A DNA stretch of 64,000 bases, from positions 1-64,000 of the forward strand of contig CAIMKZ010000095.1 in NCBI GenBank assembly GCA_903842065.1, written 5' to 3'. Both the position numbers and the translations under genes were made by a program. The stretch is from an uncultured Acidobacteriaceae bacterium (lineage in GTDB: Bacteria > Acidobacteriota > Terriglobia > Terriglobales > Acidobacteriaceae). Of this stretch, positions 52,838-61,850 are shown piece after piece (position 1 is the stretch's first letter; each line of letters opens with the position of its first letter). The notes below the pieces were generated by a model that searched no databases, had not been told where the DNA came from, and saw only the letters and a program-made list of their open reading frames with translations.

Positions 52838-53932
52838 TTATTCCGTCTGCCGCGTGATATTCAGCAGCACGCCGATCGACGCCAGCGTGCACGCCACCGA
52901 CGTACCCCCCGAAGATATCAGCGGCAGCGGAATCCCCTTCGTAGGCACCAGCGACAGCACCACGCTGATATTGAAAAACGCCTGTAGCAGAATCGTTGTC
53001 GTGATGCCGAACGCGATCAGCCGCGCGAACGGATCGCGGCACTTGAATGCCGTCCGCAGCCCCCGCACTCCGAGAAATGCGAACAGGAACACAACCAGAA
53101 TCGACCCCACGAATCCCAACTCCTCGGCGATATTCGCAAAGATGAAGTCGGTCGAGGCCTCGGGCAGATAGAACAGCTTCTGCATCCCTTCCATGTAGCC
53201 GCGGCCCAGCAATCCGCCCGTTCCCACCGCGATCAGCGACTGGTTGATGTGAAACCCGGCGCCCTGCGGATCAGCCGAAGGATGCAGAAACGCGATCACC
53301 CGCGCACGCCGCCACGGCACCATCAACAGCAGCCCCAGCAGGCCGGGAAGGGCCGCAGCAAACGCCATTGCCAGGTACTTCCACTCCATGCCTGCCAGGA
53401 TCAGCAAAATCGCGGTAACGCCGCATAGCACCAGCGCCGTACCCAGATCCGGCTGGCCCACGACCAGCAGAATGATCGCTACCGGAACAATCGCCGCCCG
53501 CAGCAGCGTTTGTGTGAACTCTCGCATCCGGTCCAGCCGCGTGTGCAGAAACCAGGCCAGAAACAGAACCAGCACGGGTTTAGCAATCTCAGAAGGCTGA
53601 AAGGTAAAGAACTGTCCAAAACGAATCCAGCGATGCGTATTGCGCGAGCCCGGCATGAAGTACACGCTGATCAAAAGCAGAATCGTGATCGTTAGCGCGG
53701 CGTACACAAACTTCGGCGAGCGGTAGCGCTCCACATCCACCAGCATCAGCACCAGCATGGCGACAATACCGACCAGTACCCAGAGGGCTTGGCGCCACAC
53801 GTAGATATATGGCGACTGAAAGCGCTCCTGCGCCACCACGGCCGAGGCGGAAAACACCATCACCAGCCCCGCCACAACCAGCAGCAGAGTCGTGCAGAAC
53901 ATCCACCGATCCACGCCTACGTGCTTCGCCAT
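52838..53932 (-). CDS. ftsW: Lipid II polymerase / division protein FtsW
   Basis: A 364-residue SEDS-family membrane protein with about ten helices. Family marks include VVAQERFQSPYIYVWRQ, the FTFQPSEIAKPVLVLFLAWFL segment, GQPDLGTALVL (catalytic Asp) and the C-terminal LVPTKGIPLPLISSGGTS. GGGG lies 8 bases upstream of the ATG. Separated from murD by 31 bases. Confidence 0.94.
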   Translation of the reverse strand: MAKHVGVDRWMFCTTLLLVVAGLVMVFSASAVVAQERFQSPYIYVWRQALWVLVGIVAMLVLMLVDVERYRSPKFVYAALTITILLLISVYFMPGSRNTHRWIRFGQFFTFQPSEIAKPVLVLFLAWFLHTRLDRMREFTQTLLRAAIVPVAIILLVVGQPDLGTALVLCGVTAILLILAGMEWKYLAMAFAAALPGLLGLLLMVPWRRARVIAFLHPSADPQGAGFHINQSLIAVGTGGLLGRGYMEGMQKLFYLPEASTDFIFANIAEELGFVGSILVVFLFAFLGVRGLRTAFKCRDPFARLIAFGITTTILLQAFFNISVVLSLVPTKGIPLPLISSGGTSVACTLASIGVLLNITRQTE

Positions 53933-53963
53933 AATGCAACCCCGCTTCTGCCCGCGCTACGCT

Positions 53964-55325
53964 CTATGTGAGAAGCGCTTTCACCAGTTCCTTGAAGTTC
54001 CGTCCCCTCTGCTCGTAGTTTTCAAACTGGTCGTAGCTGGAACACGCCGGAGCCAGCAGCACCACCTCGCCCGGCCGAGCCGCCGCCGCCGCCGCGTTCA
54101 CTGCATGCTCCAGCGTCATGCACGAATAAATCGTCACCACGCCACGCAACTCCGACTCGATCTTCTCCGCCGCCGCGCCGATCGTATAAACGGCCCTCAC
54201 CCGCTCGCGCAGCAGATCGTTCAGCACGGTGTACGGCGATCCCTTGTCCTTGCCGCCCAGAATCAGATGCACGCCCGACTGGAACGCCGCCACGGCCTTC
54301 TCCGTCGCGTCCACGTTCGTCGCCTTCGAGTCGTTGTAGTAGTCCACGCCATTCACCGTGGCTACAAACTCCAGCCTGTGCTCTACGGCCTGAAACTTTT
54401 CGATCGCGCGGCCCACGGCTTCGGCCGCCGCGCCCGCCTGACGCGCCACACTCACCGCCGCCAGCACGTTCTCAACATTGTGCTCACCCTTGAGCGGAAT
54501 CTTCGCCAGAGGAACGATCTTCTCCGCCTCGGCATCGCAACCGCCCCGATACATAACCCAGCCGTTCTCCACCCAGGCGCCCTGCTCCACGTCGTGCTCC
54601 ATTGAAAACCAGAACACCCGCGACCGAGACCGCGCCGCGGCTTGCTCCGTGCGCGCGTTGTCGGCATTCAGTACCACCGCGTCGTCCGCGCCCTGGGCCG
54701 CAAAGATCCGTTCCTTGGCCAGAGCGTAGTTCTCCAGGTTGCCGTGACGGTCCAGATGATCCGGCGTAATGTTCAGAATCGCCGCTATCACCGGATGAAA
54801 CTCCGCCGTCGTCTCCAACTGGAAGCTCGACACTTCCAGCACCGACCAGCCGTCCTCGCGGCTCGTGTCGATCAGTTCCACCACCGGCACACCGATGTTG
54901 CCGCCCACCTGCGCCACAACTCCGGATTCCTTCAGCATCTCGCCCACCAGCGTCGTGGTCGTCGTCTTGCCGTTCGAACCGGTAATGGCCAGAATCCTGC
55001 CCTTCAGATAGCGGGCCGCCAGCTCCAGCTCTCCGATCACAGGAATCCCGAAGGCTCGCACCTGCGCCAGCTCCGGCGTCTCCAGAGGAACCCCCGGGCT
55101 CACCACGATCAGGTCCTGTTTGCGGAAGGTCAGCAGTCCGTGACCGCCGGCCTCCACCATAATTCCTTCTTCGAGCAGCGCCGGAATCTCCTTGGCCAGC
55201 GACTCCGCCGACCGCACGTCCGACACCGTTACCTGCGCGCCCTGACGGCGCAGAAACAGCGCCGCCGCAAGGCCGCTCTTGCCCAGCCCAACCACCAGAA
55301 CTCGTTTACCCTTCAATTCCATCAT
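53964..55325 (-). CDS. murD: UDP-MurNAc-L-alanine--D-glutamate ligase
   Basis: A 453-residue Mur ligase. It has the N-terminal Rossmann GLGKSGLAAALFL, ATP loop ITGSNGKTTTTTLVGEM, NITPDHLDRHGNLENY, HRLEFVATVNGVDYYNDSKATN and LILGGKDKGSPY. The first of two ATGs (55325) is used, with AAGGG 7-11 bases upstream. It lies between mraY and ftsW in canonical order. Confidence 0.95.
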   Translation of the reverse strand: MMELKGKRVLVVGLGKSGLAAALFLRRQGAQVTVSDVRSAESLAKEIPALLEEGIMVEAGGHGLLTFRKQDLIVVSPGVPLETPELAQVRAFGIPVIGELELAARYLKGRILAITGSNGKTTTTTLVGEMLKESGVVAQVGGNIGVPVVELIDTSREDGWSVLEVSSFQLETTAEFHPVIAAILNITPDHLDRHGNLENYALAKERIFAAQGADDAVVLNADNARTEQAAARSRSRVFWFSMEHDVEQGAWVENGWVMYRGGCDAEAEKIVPLAKIPLKGEHNVENVLAAVSVARQAGAAAEAVGRAIEKFQAVEHRLEFVATVNGVDYYNDSKATNVDATEKAVAAFQSGVHLILGGKDKGSPYTVLNDLLRERVRAVYTIGAAAEKIESELRGVVTIYSCMTLEHAVNAAAAAARPGEVVLLAPACSSYDQFENYEQRGRNFKELVKALLT

Positions 55326-55394
55326 TGCTCTACCCTTAAACATCTGCGCTCAACATCGCATTCAACCAACCACTTTGCGTTAACCACTAAACTT

Positions 55395-55430
55395 GGGTGC
55401 CCCAGGTCTCGATTTTGAGACCTGGGAAGA
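55395..55430 (+). repeat. GGTGCCCC hairpin repeat, copy H
   Basis: GGGTGCCCC with arms CCCAGGTCTC / GAGACCTGGG and tail AAGATAC, in the mraY-murD gap. Confidence 0.88.
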
Positions 55431-55503
55431 TACAACCCTCAAGCAGCCACCTGCCGGCTCCGCTTCTTATTCTGCGCGCAACTCACTCCCCCGCGCGCCC
55501 GGC

Positions 55504-56643
55504 TCACCTCAGTTTCAACGTCGTGAGTGCAAACAGTGCAAACACCAGCGCCCCAATCCAGAACCGCGCAATCACCTTCGACTCTGCCCACCCCAGCTGT
55601 TCAAAGTGGTGGTGCAGCGGAGCCATCTTGAAGATTCGCTTTCCGTTGCGCAGCTTGTAGCTGCCCACCTGCAAGATCACCGAGAGCGCCTCGAGCAGAA
55701 AGATGCCGCCAATGAACGGCAGCAGCAACTCCTGCCGGATCACCACCGCCACTGTCCCGATCGCCCCGCCCAGCGCCAGCGACCCCACGTCGCCCATGAA
55801 GACCTCGGCAGGGTGGGCGTTATACCAGAGAAATCCGATCGAAGCTCCCACCATCGACCCGCAGAACACCGTCAGTTCTCCAACCGGCGGCATCCTCTGC
55901 AACTCAAGATAGTCGGCAAACACCACATGCCCGCTCACATACGTCAGCACCGCCAGCGCTCCGGCCGCGATGATCGTGCACCCGATGGCCAGCCCGTCCA
56001 GCCCATCCGTCAAATTCACTGCATTCGATGAAAGTGTCAGCCACAGAACCACCCAGATCACAAACGGCAAAAACGCCAGCAGCCCCAGATGCGGCAGCGT
56101 CGCCGGCCAGTGGTTCCACAGCAGGTCGGGACGCAGGCTCTTGATGAACGGCACGCTCAGTGTGGTTGAGAAGAGCTTGAACTGCTCCAGCAGAACCAGC
56201 GAAGAGGCCACAACCAGCCCCACCACTCCCTGCCAGAACAACTTCGCCCGCGCCGTCAGCCCCAGGCTGCGCTTCTTCACCACCTTCGTGTAGTCGTCGG
56301 CAAAACCAATCGCGCCATACGCCGTCGTCGAAAACACCACGATCCACACAAACGGGTTGCGCGGGTCAGACCACAGAACCGTCGGCAGCAGAATCGCAAT
56401 CGCGATCAGAACTCCGCCCATCGTCGGCGTCCCGCTCTTCTTCAGGTGCGACTGCGGCCCGTCGTCGCGCACATACTGCCCTATCTGAAACTCGCGCAGC
56501 TTCTGGATCACCCAGGGACCGATGAACAAAGCGATCAGCAGCGCCGTCGCCGAGGCAAACGCCGTGCGAAACGTCAGATAGCGGAAGATCCGGAACGGGT
56601 GAAAGTACGGGAAAAGCTTTTCGTACAGCAGCCAGTAAAGCAA
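55504..56643 (-). CDS. mraY: Phospho-N-acetylmuramoyl-pentapeptide transferase
   Basis: A 379-residue polytopic enzyme forming lipid I. Signature segments are KKSGTPTMGGVLI, GFADDYTKVVKKRSLGL, NLTDGLDGLAIG, FMGDVGSLALGG and the HHHFEQLGW motif. The start is TTG at 56643, supported by GGAGG 5 bases upstream and by the YWLLYEKLFPYFHPFRIFRYLTFR start typical of the family. It is the first gene of the minus-strand cluster here; ftsI, murE and murF, normally upstream, are missing. Confidence 0.95.
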   Translation of the reverse strand: MLYWLLYEKLFPYFHPFRIFRYLTFRTAFASATALLIALFIGPWVIQKLREFQIGQYVRDDGPQSHLKKSGTPTMGGVLIAIAILLPTVLWSDPRNPFVWIVVFSTTAYGAIGFADDYTKVVKKRSLGLTARAKLFWQGVVGLVVASSLVLLEQFKLFSTTLSVPFIKSLRPDLLWNHWPATLPHLGLLAFLPFVIWVVLWLTLSSNAVNLTDGLDGLAIGCTIIAAGALAVLTYVSGHVVFADYLELQRMPPVGELTVFCGSMVGASIGFLWYNAHPAEVFMGDVGSLALGGAIGTVAVVIRQELLLPFIGGIFLLEALSVILQVGSYKLRNGKRIFKMAPLHHHFEQLGWAESKVIARFWIGALVFALFALTTLKLR

Positions 56644-56983
56644 GAAACCTCCAGGCCCGGTCCCGAGCCAGATTCAGCATTCAGGCAGCAGCCTGAAAGC
56701 CCGGCGATGGCCAGACTTAGCCCAATTTTACTCGTCTGTGTGTCCGCGCATGGTTTCTTGCTTGAGTCGTGCCATACGAATTACGGCTAGGGCCCGGGCC
56801 GTTGGCAACCCGCTAATACCCTCCCCGGCATCAATCGCTCGGGCACCGCCGTCGATGCCATGCGCCCTTTGCAAGGCTCAAAACACTGGCAATATGGACC
56901 GTACCGGTCTGCTAATCCGTCCGGCCTTTCGTGCCAGATACGCTATACTCTGCCTGTAAATGGTGTAATTCCCGCGCCAAAGC

Positions 56984-57412
56984 ATGACTGACCAGACGCC
57001 CAAACTCGTAGCCCGCAGTGCCGCCCGGATCCATGCGGCATGCAAAAGTTGGCCGATCATGTTGCTTTCGTTCAGGCCCGGTAAGCTGGCCGTTCTGGCG
57101 CTGGCCATCGCGGTTGCCGGATGGTCCTCCTCAAGCCGAATCTCCCAGTTCGTTTTCCACTCCGATCCGGCACATCGTCTGCCGCGCGCCAAGGCCATTC
57201 CCGAACATCGCTTCGCTGATGCTGCGCCCACCAAGGCCCGCATCCGCCTTCGCGCCCACAGCCAGGCAAATTCCACGGCCCTCGGCCCCGTTCACGGACT
57301 GCAACGCATCGCTTTCTCGCTCACCGCCCGTGCTCCGCTTGCCCTCTCCGCTCACCGGGCTTCTTTTTTCAAATCTGGAATTCCTCTCCGTTCTCCTCCT
57401 GCACTCGCCTGA
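56984..57412 (+). CDS. Possible membrane-anchored small protein
   Basis: A 142-codon frame with one hydrophobic stretch (LAVLALAIAVAGWSSSS, ~36-52) after a basic N-terminus, then a basic low-complexity tail. No ribosome site and no family recognised; upstream of the sigma factor gene on the same strand. May be a chance frame in GC-rich DNA. Confidence 0.3.
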   Translation: MTDQTPKLVARSAARIHAACKSWPIMLLSFRPGKLAVLALAIAVAGWSSSSRISQFVFHSDPAHRLPRAKAIPEHRFADAAPTKARIRLRAHSQANSTALGPVHGLQRIAFSLTARAPLALSAHRASFFKSGIPLRSPPALA

Positions 57413-57562
57413 ACTTCTCCCTTCTGAGAACTTGCAGTCTCCGAAGCATTCAATCTATGTCTTGGGAGTCTGCCTGCAACTGGCACTGCCCGGCGTTGCG
57501 CCCTTTCCATTCGGCGCTCCAGCTGCGGCATTTCACAGTGCGCTGCACGGAGAACGTCTTCC

Positions 57563-58165
57563 ATGGCTGCAACTACCTTTTCACCCGGCATCCCCGCGCC
57601 CTTCCCTCATGATTCAAACTCCTGGGATGAGACGATGCTGCGCTTCGTCGAGACCGCCGAGAGTCGCCGTAATCACTATCTCCGCCTGGCCCGGCGCATC
57701 GCCCCAACTCAAGAGGAGGCCGAAGATATCGTCCAGGAAGCCATGCTGCGCGCCTTCCGCAGCCTGCCCCGCTTCCGCGGAGAAGCAAAGCTCTCCACAT
57801 GGCTCCAGACCATCGTCCACAACTCCGCTATCGAATGGTTGCGCCAGCAGCGTGGATGCCGCTTCGTCTCTATCGAGCAGGACAATGAATCCGGTATGCC
57901 GGTTCACGATCTGGCGGACTCATGCCTCTCTCCCGAGCAGCAGTTCGAACAGGACGAGATCCACGAACTGCTGCAATCGGAGATCGATCGCCTCTGCTCC
58001 GGATGCCGACAGGCAATGCATCTCTGTTTCATCGAAGGCGCCTCGCAGGAAGAAGCCGCCGCCGCACTCGATGTCAGCGTCTCCGCCATCAAGTCCCGCA
58101 TCTTTACCGCAAAGCGCCACCTGCGCAAATCCTTCGCGCGCCGCGGACTGTTGAGCGAGGCGTAG
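57563..58165 (+). CDS. ECF-type RNA polymerase sigma factor
   Basis: A 200-residue sigma-70-family factor with regions 2 and 4. Region 2 reads APTQEEAEDIVQEAMLRAFRSLPRFRGEAKLSTWLQTIVHNSAIEWLRQ; region 4 reads HLCFIEGASQEEAAAALDVSVSAIKSRIFTAKRHLRK with its helix-turn-helix. A DFxE-like core-binding segment and the WLxTI motif fit ECF factors. No anti-sigma gene follows; the gene ends at a terminator. The ATG at 57563 has only weak Shine-Dalgarno support; an in-frame ATG at 57635 is possible. Confidence 0.88.
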   Translation: MAATTFSPGIPAPFPHDSNSWDETMLRFVETAESRRNHYLRLARRIAPTQEEAEDIVQEAMLRAFRSLPRFRGEAKLSTWLQTIVHNSAIEWLRQQRGCRFVSIEQDNESGMPVHDLADSCLSPEQQFEQDEIHELLQSEIDRLCSGCRQAMHLCFIEGASQEEAAAALDVSVSAIKSRIFTAKRHLRKSFARRGLLSEA

Positions 58166-58205
58166 CCCATCAGATCCACCAAACTCCCGGCTTCCCCACT
58201 TCCAA

Positions 58206-58250
58206 AAAACAAAATGCCCTCGATCGATTGCGTCGAGGGCCTTTTGTTTT
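58206..58250. terminator. Bidirectional terminator between the sigma factor gene and murU
   Basis: GCCCTCGA (58216-58223) pairs with TCGAGGGC (58233-58240), extended by AAAACAAAA and TTTTGTTTT on either side. Confidence 0.9.
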
Positions 58251-58271
58251 GCTCCTTGCGATTGGTCAATA

Positions 58272-59006
58272 CTATCGAGCACCAACCTCATGCTCCGCCG
58301 CGGCCAAACTCTCCAGCCTGCCCACATCCCGCCACTCAAACCCATCCGCGCGAAACGCCGCAATCTTCTCCCCCGCCGATGCCAGCCGCAAATAAGCCGG
58401 AATAATCGAGAACGCGCCCTCTTCTTTCAACTCCCCGAGCATTCGCGGAGAAGCCACATGAATCCCGCAAAATGCCAGCGCTTGCGGCTCTGGAGCCGGC
58501 CGCGCCATCTCCACCGCGCCGTCTAGTCCCGCACGCCTTCCGCACAGCAGCCCAGCCTCGTCAAACAGCAAGTACCGCGAGGTCTTCCGCTCCATCACCG
58601 CCAGCGTCGCCAGCGCTCCACTCGCCCGATGAGCCTCGACCATCGCGCCCAAATCGATCGAGCTCACAACGTCCACGTTGTGCAGCAGAAACGGCTCGTC
58701 GTGATCGGTCCCGGGGCCGGCAAAAAACCACGCGGCCTTCTTCAATCCGCCGCCCGTATCCAGCAGTTCCTCTTCGCGCGAAACCTCAATCCGAATTCCA
58801 AACTTCCGCGCCCGCAAGAACTCTTCAACCTGCTCCGGAAAGTGATGCGCGTTTACGATCATCTCCGTTACGCCGAACGCGCGCAGCCGCTCAATCGTGA
58901 TCTCAAGCAGCGTCCTCCCCCGCACCGTCACCAGCGCCTTGGGCCTCTCATCGGTCAGCGGACGCAGCCGCGTCCCCAGCCCCGCCGCCAGAATCATCGC
59001 CTTCAT
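58272..59006 (-). CDS. murU: N-acetylmuramate-1-phosphate uridylyltransferase-like (MurU)
   Basis: A 244-residue nucleotidyltransferase. It has the N-terminal signature MILAAGLGTRLRPLTDERPKALV, LLDTGGGLKKA, NVDVVSSIDL and a C-terminal WRDVGRLES. The assignment to MurU (MurNAc-1-P to UDP-MurNAc) rests on the adjacent AmgK-type kinase gene, as in the Pseudomonas cell-wall recycling route; on sequence alone it could be a mannose- or glucose-1-P nucleotidyltransferase. ATG 59006 lies 13 bases after the kinase stop, so the two are co-transcribed. Confidence 0.82.
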   Translation of the reverse strand: MKAMILAAGLGTRLRPLTDERPKALVTVRGRTLLEITIERLRAFGVTEMIVNAHHFPEQVEEFLRARKFGIRIEVSREEELLDTGGGLKKAAWFFAGPGTDHDEPFLLHNVDVVSSIDLGAMVEAHRASGALATLAVMERKTSRYLLFDEAGLLCGRRAGLDGAVEMARPAPEPQALAFCGIHVASPRMLGELKEEGAFSIIPAYLRLASAGEKIAAFRADGFEWRDVGRLESLAAAEHEVGAR

Positions 59007-59019
59007 TGAATCATCGCCT

Positions 59020-60447
59020 TCATCGGCCGATTTTCTCCTGTTCAACGTGCCGCACCACCACCGTCACGCCCGGCTTCACGCGCATGTGCTTCGCCATCTG
59101 CTCAGCCAGATACACGCTTCTGTGCTGTCCGCCCGTGCAACCGAACGACACCATCAGATTCGCGAACCCCCGCCGCTGATACTCCGCCACATTCGCATCC
59201 ACCAACGCAATCGCATGCGCAAGATACTGCCGCACGCTCTGCTTCTGCTCCAGATACTCAATCACCGCGGCGTCCTTGCCGTTCTGCGTCTTGAACCGCT
59301 CCTCTCGCCCTGGATTCGGCAGCCCCCGCACGTCGAACACAAACCCGCCGCCGTTGCCCGTCTCGTCCGCCGGCATCTCGCGATGAAACGAAAACGAAAA
59401 CACCCGCACCGTCAGCGGCGAAACAGCCTTCGCGCCCGCCTCGAACCTCTCCATCCCCGAGGCCCGGTCCAGCGCCTCCATCAGTGCGGGCAACGACACC
59501 GGCAGCGTAACATTCTCCTTCAGCCAGCGCAGGTTCTTCAGCGCAAATGGAACGCTCTCCAAAAAATGTGTCTTGCGCTCATAAAATCCCCTGAACCCGT
59601 ACGCCCCCATCGCCTGCATGATCCGCACATACACAAACGCGTAGTAGTGCCCAAGAAACTCCTCGCGATTTACCGGCAAATACTTCTCCAGGCAATCGAG
59701 GTAATACGCGAGCAGTTCCTCGCGCAGCGCCGGAGGCAGATTCGCCTTGCCGTCGTAGAGCAGCGATGCAATGTCATATTGCAATGCGCCCTTGCGCCCG
59801 CCCTGGTAATCGACAAACCACGGCTCTCCATCGCGCAGCATCACGTTACGCGACTGAAAATCCCGATAGAGAAAGTAATCCCGCGGCGCAGACAACAAAA
59901 ACTCGCTCAGCCGCTCGAAATCATCCTCAAGCGCCTGCTCGTTGAACCCCACCCCGGCCAGCCGCAGAAAATAATATTTGAAGTAGTTCAGATCCCAGTG
60001 GATCGACTGCCGGTCGAAGCTCGCCCGCGGATAGCACGCCGAATAATCCAGATCCCGCCCCGCCTCCACCTGAAAACGAGGCAGCACGGCCACGGTCTGC
60101 TTATAGGCCTCCACAACCTCCGGCCCCACCCCATCTTCTCCACGCTTCTCGCTCAAAAACTCGAACAGCGTCGTGTCGCCTAAATCCTCTTCGAGATACG
60201 CCCCCTCATCCAAAGCCAGAGAAAAAATCTCCGGCACAGGCAGCCCGTGCTTTCTGAAGTGCCGCGAAAACTCAATAAACGCAATATTCTCCTCGCGCAC
60301 CGCATATTGCACGCCGATAGCAGAAACTCCGCGCCCGGACAGCCGCACAATCGCGCGCCCCGACCCGCCCAATTCGCCCTGCAACGGCTTCACACTCTCT
60401 GCCGCAAACCCGAAATGCCGTTCAAACAACCGCTCAAGAATATCCAT
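59020..60447 (-). CDS. amgK: AmgK-type amino-sugar kinase fused to a RapZ C-terminal domain
   Basis: A 475-residue two-domain protein. Residues ~1-330 are an aminoglycoside-phosphotransferase fold with catalytic loop FLYRDFQSRNVML and metal site FVDYQGGRKGALQYDIASLLYD, as in AmgK, the anomeric MurNAc/GlcNAc kinase. Residues ~340-470 match the RapZ C-terminal domain: VRVFSFSF, FVFDVRGLPNPG, and GCTGGQHRSV (436-445), the part that senses GlcN-6-P and binds RNA in E. coli. The RapZ N-terminal P-loop domain is absent. ATG 60447 is chosen over GTG 60471. It is followed by murU. Confidence 0.87.
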   Translation of the reverse strand: MDILERLFERHFGFAAESVKPLQGELGGSGRAIVRLSGRGVSAIGVQYAVREENIAFIEFSRHFRKHGLPVPEIFSLALDEGAYLEEDLGDTTLFEFLSEKRGEDGVGPEVVEAYKQTVAVLPRFQVEAGRDLDYSACYPRASFDRQSIHWDLNYFKYYFLRLAGVGFNEQALEDDFERLSEFLLSAPRDYFLYRDFQSRNVMLRDGEPWFVDYQGGRKGALQYDIASLLYDGKANLPPALREELLAYYLDCLEKYLPVNREEFLGHYYAFVYVRIMQAMGAYGFRGFYERKTHFLESVPFALKNLRWLKENVTLPVSLPALMEALDRASGMERFEAGAKAVSPLTVRVFSFSFHREMPADETGNGGGFVFDVRGLPNPGREERFKTQNGKDAAVIEYLEQKQSVRQYLAHAIALVDANVAEYQRRGFANLMVSFGCTGGQHRSVYLAEQMAKHMRVKPGVTVVVRHVEQEKIGR

Positions 60448-60618
60448 TGAATTCGAACCCACAACCCTCACACTGATTCAAACGATAGCAGAACAAGCAA
60501 ATCGTCCCGCCACCTCAACTCCCAAATACCACTCGACGAAAACACGCGAACCGCCTAGAATTCCGCCATCGGAATCCGCGCGCTTTTCCTGCGCCATCTC
60601 CACAACGGAGTTTGAATC

Positions 60619-61764
60619 ATGTCATTCAAATCGCTCTCTAAGATCGCCTTCGGCGCGGCCCTCTGCATCGCGCTCACGCAATTCGCCGCCGCCCAGCCCG
60701 CCACCGCGCATCCTGACAGAAACGCGTCTGTCGCTCAGCGCCTCGCCGCCATTCCCAACCTCAGCGCGCGCCTCGCCGCACTCGAGAAGTCCCTCGACGC
60801 CGCCAAAGACAAGACCAGCCTCTCTGCCACCACCGCCCGTTACACACTTGAGGTCATCAAGGACGCCCTCGCCAACCCCAAGCCATACGAGGCACGCCGT
60901 CCCGGCCCGAGAACTCCGGCCCCGGCAGCCGCTCCCGGCGCACCTGCTCCGCCACCCGCGCCCGCGCCGCCTCCCGCGGCTCCATCCAAAGAGCTCTCCT
61001 CCTACGTCTCTCCGCTCTCTCCGCTCGCCTTCGATCTTGAGCCCGAACTCAAGCGCGCCGAGCAGATCGCCGCCGCCATCAAACTTGGCAAGAACCCCAT
61101 GGCCGGAATCATCGGAGAAGTCCATCTCGCCTACCGCTCCTCGCTCGACCAGGTGCTGATGCCTTACCGCATCTACGTCCCCACCAACTACACGGCAAAG
61201 AAGGCCTGGCCGCTCATCGTCTTCCTCCACGGCGCAGCCTGCGATGAAAACACCTTCATGAACAGCGACGTCCTCCAGCCCCTCGCCGAGCGCCTCGGCT
61301 ATCTCATCGTCTCGGTCAACGGCCGCGGCCCGCAAAGCGGCTACACCAAGCAAAGCGGCGCGCAGCAGGACATCTTCGACGACATGGCCCTCATGCAGAA
61401 GTACTACAATATCGACGCCAAACACATCTTCCTCACCGGCCACTCCATGGGCGGTGCCGGAACCTGGAACGTCGGCCTCGAGTTCCGCGATAAGTTCGCC
61501 GCCATCGCCCCTATGGCCGGAGCACACTCCATCGTCTCCGATCTCGACGCCAAACTTGCCACCGGCAAGAAGATTCCCATCCTCATCACCTGCGGCGGCA
61601 AAGACACCGGTAATCCCTGCTCCGATGCCGTTGCAGCCTACGAAAAAGTGAAGGCGGCCAACTACCCCGTTAAGGTGGTCGAGTACCCCGTCGACGAGCA
61701 CAACCCCGTCTTCATCGACTCGCCTCCGGAGATCTTCGCCTGGTTCGATAAGTACAACAAGTAA
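60619..61764 (+). CDS. Secreted alpha/beta-hydrolase esterase
   Basis: A 381-residue enzyme with signal peptide (FGAALCIALTQFAAAQ), an N-terminal helical part and a Pro/Ala linker (~94-122), then an alpha/beta hydrolase of the feruloyl-esterase/PHB-depolymerase type. The nucleophile elbow is GHSMGG, the Asp is probably in CGGKDTGNP and the His in VDEHNPVF; the oxyanion region is FLHGAAC. Possibly a carbohydrate esterase acting on plant cell wall. It lies upstream of another secreted esterase; a 61779-61810 hairpin separates them. Confidence 0.85.
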   Translation: MSFKSLSKIAFGAALCIALTQFAAAQPATAHPDRNASVAQRLAAIPNLSARLAALEKSLDAAKDKTSLSATTARYTLEVIKDALANPKPYEARRPGPRTPAPAAAPGAPAPPPAPAPPPAAPSKELSSYVSPLSPLAFDLEPELKRAEQIAAAIKLGKNPMAGIIGEVHLAYRSSLDQVLMPYRIYVPTNYTAKKAWPLIVFLHGAACDENTFMNSDVLQPLAERLGYLIVSVNGRGPQSGYTKQSGAQQDIFDDMALMQKYYNIDAKHIFLTGHSMGGAGTWNVGLEFRDKFAAIAPMAGAHSIVSDLDAKLATGKKIPILITCGGKDTGNPCSDAVAAYEKVKAANYPVKVVEYPVDEHNPVFIDSPPEIFAWFDKYNK

Positions 61765-61778
61765 TCGCCATCCTACCC

Positions 61779-61810
61779 GCCGCGCCGTTCCCCTCATGGA
61801 ACAGCGCGGC
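61779..61810 (+). promoter_or_regulatory. Hairpin between the two esterase genes
   Basis: GCCGCGC/GCGCGGC outer arms with inner GTTCC/GGAAC; no T run, so a read-through or attenuation point is possible. Confidence 0.5.
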
Positions 61811-61850
61811 TGCCATCCTCCGCTCAATCACGAACTCCACAGAGGAAGCC

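Noticed and set aside
57478..57500. Sigma-54 type promoter (TGGCAC ... TTGC) upstream of the sigma factor gene
   Set aside because: The spacing between the two blocks is 9 bases, 4 more than the fixed distance that sigma-54 needs.
57018..58154. A 378-codon plus-strand frame overlapping the sigma factor gene
   Set aside because: The ECF sigma factor frame has conserved regions 2 and 4; this one is Ser/Pro/Arg-rich and without homology.
60622..61827. A 401-codon minus-strand frame opposite the first esterase
   Set aside because: Antisense to an esterase with signal peptide and catalytic triad; its sequence is low-complexity Gly/Arg/Val.
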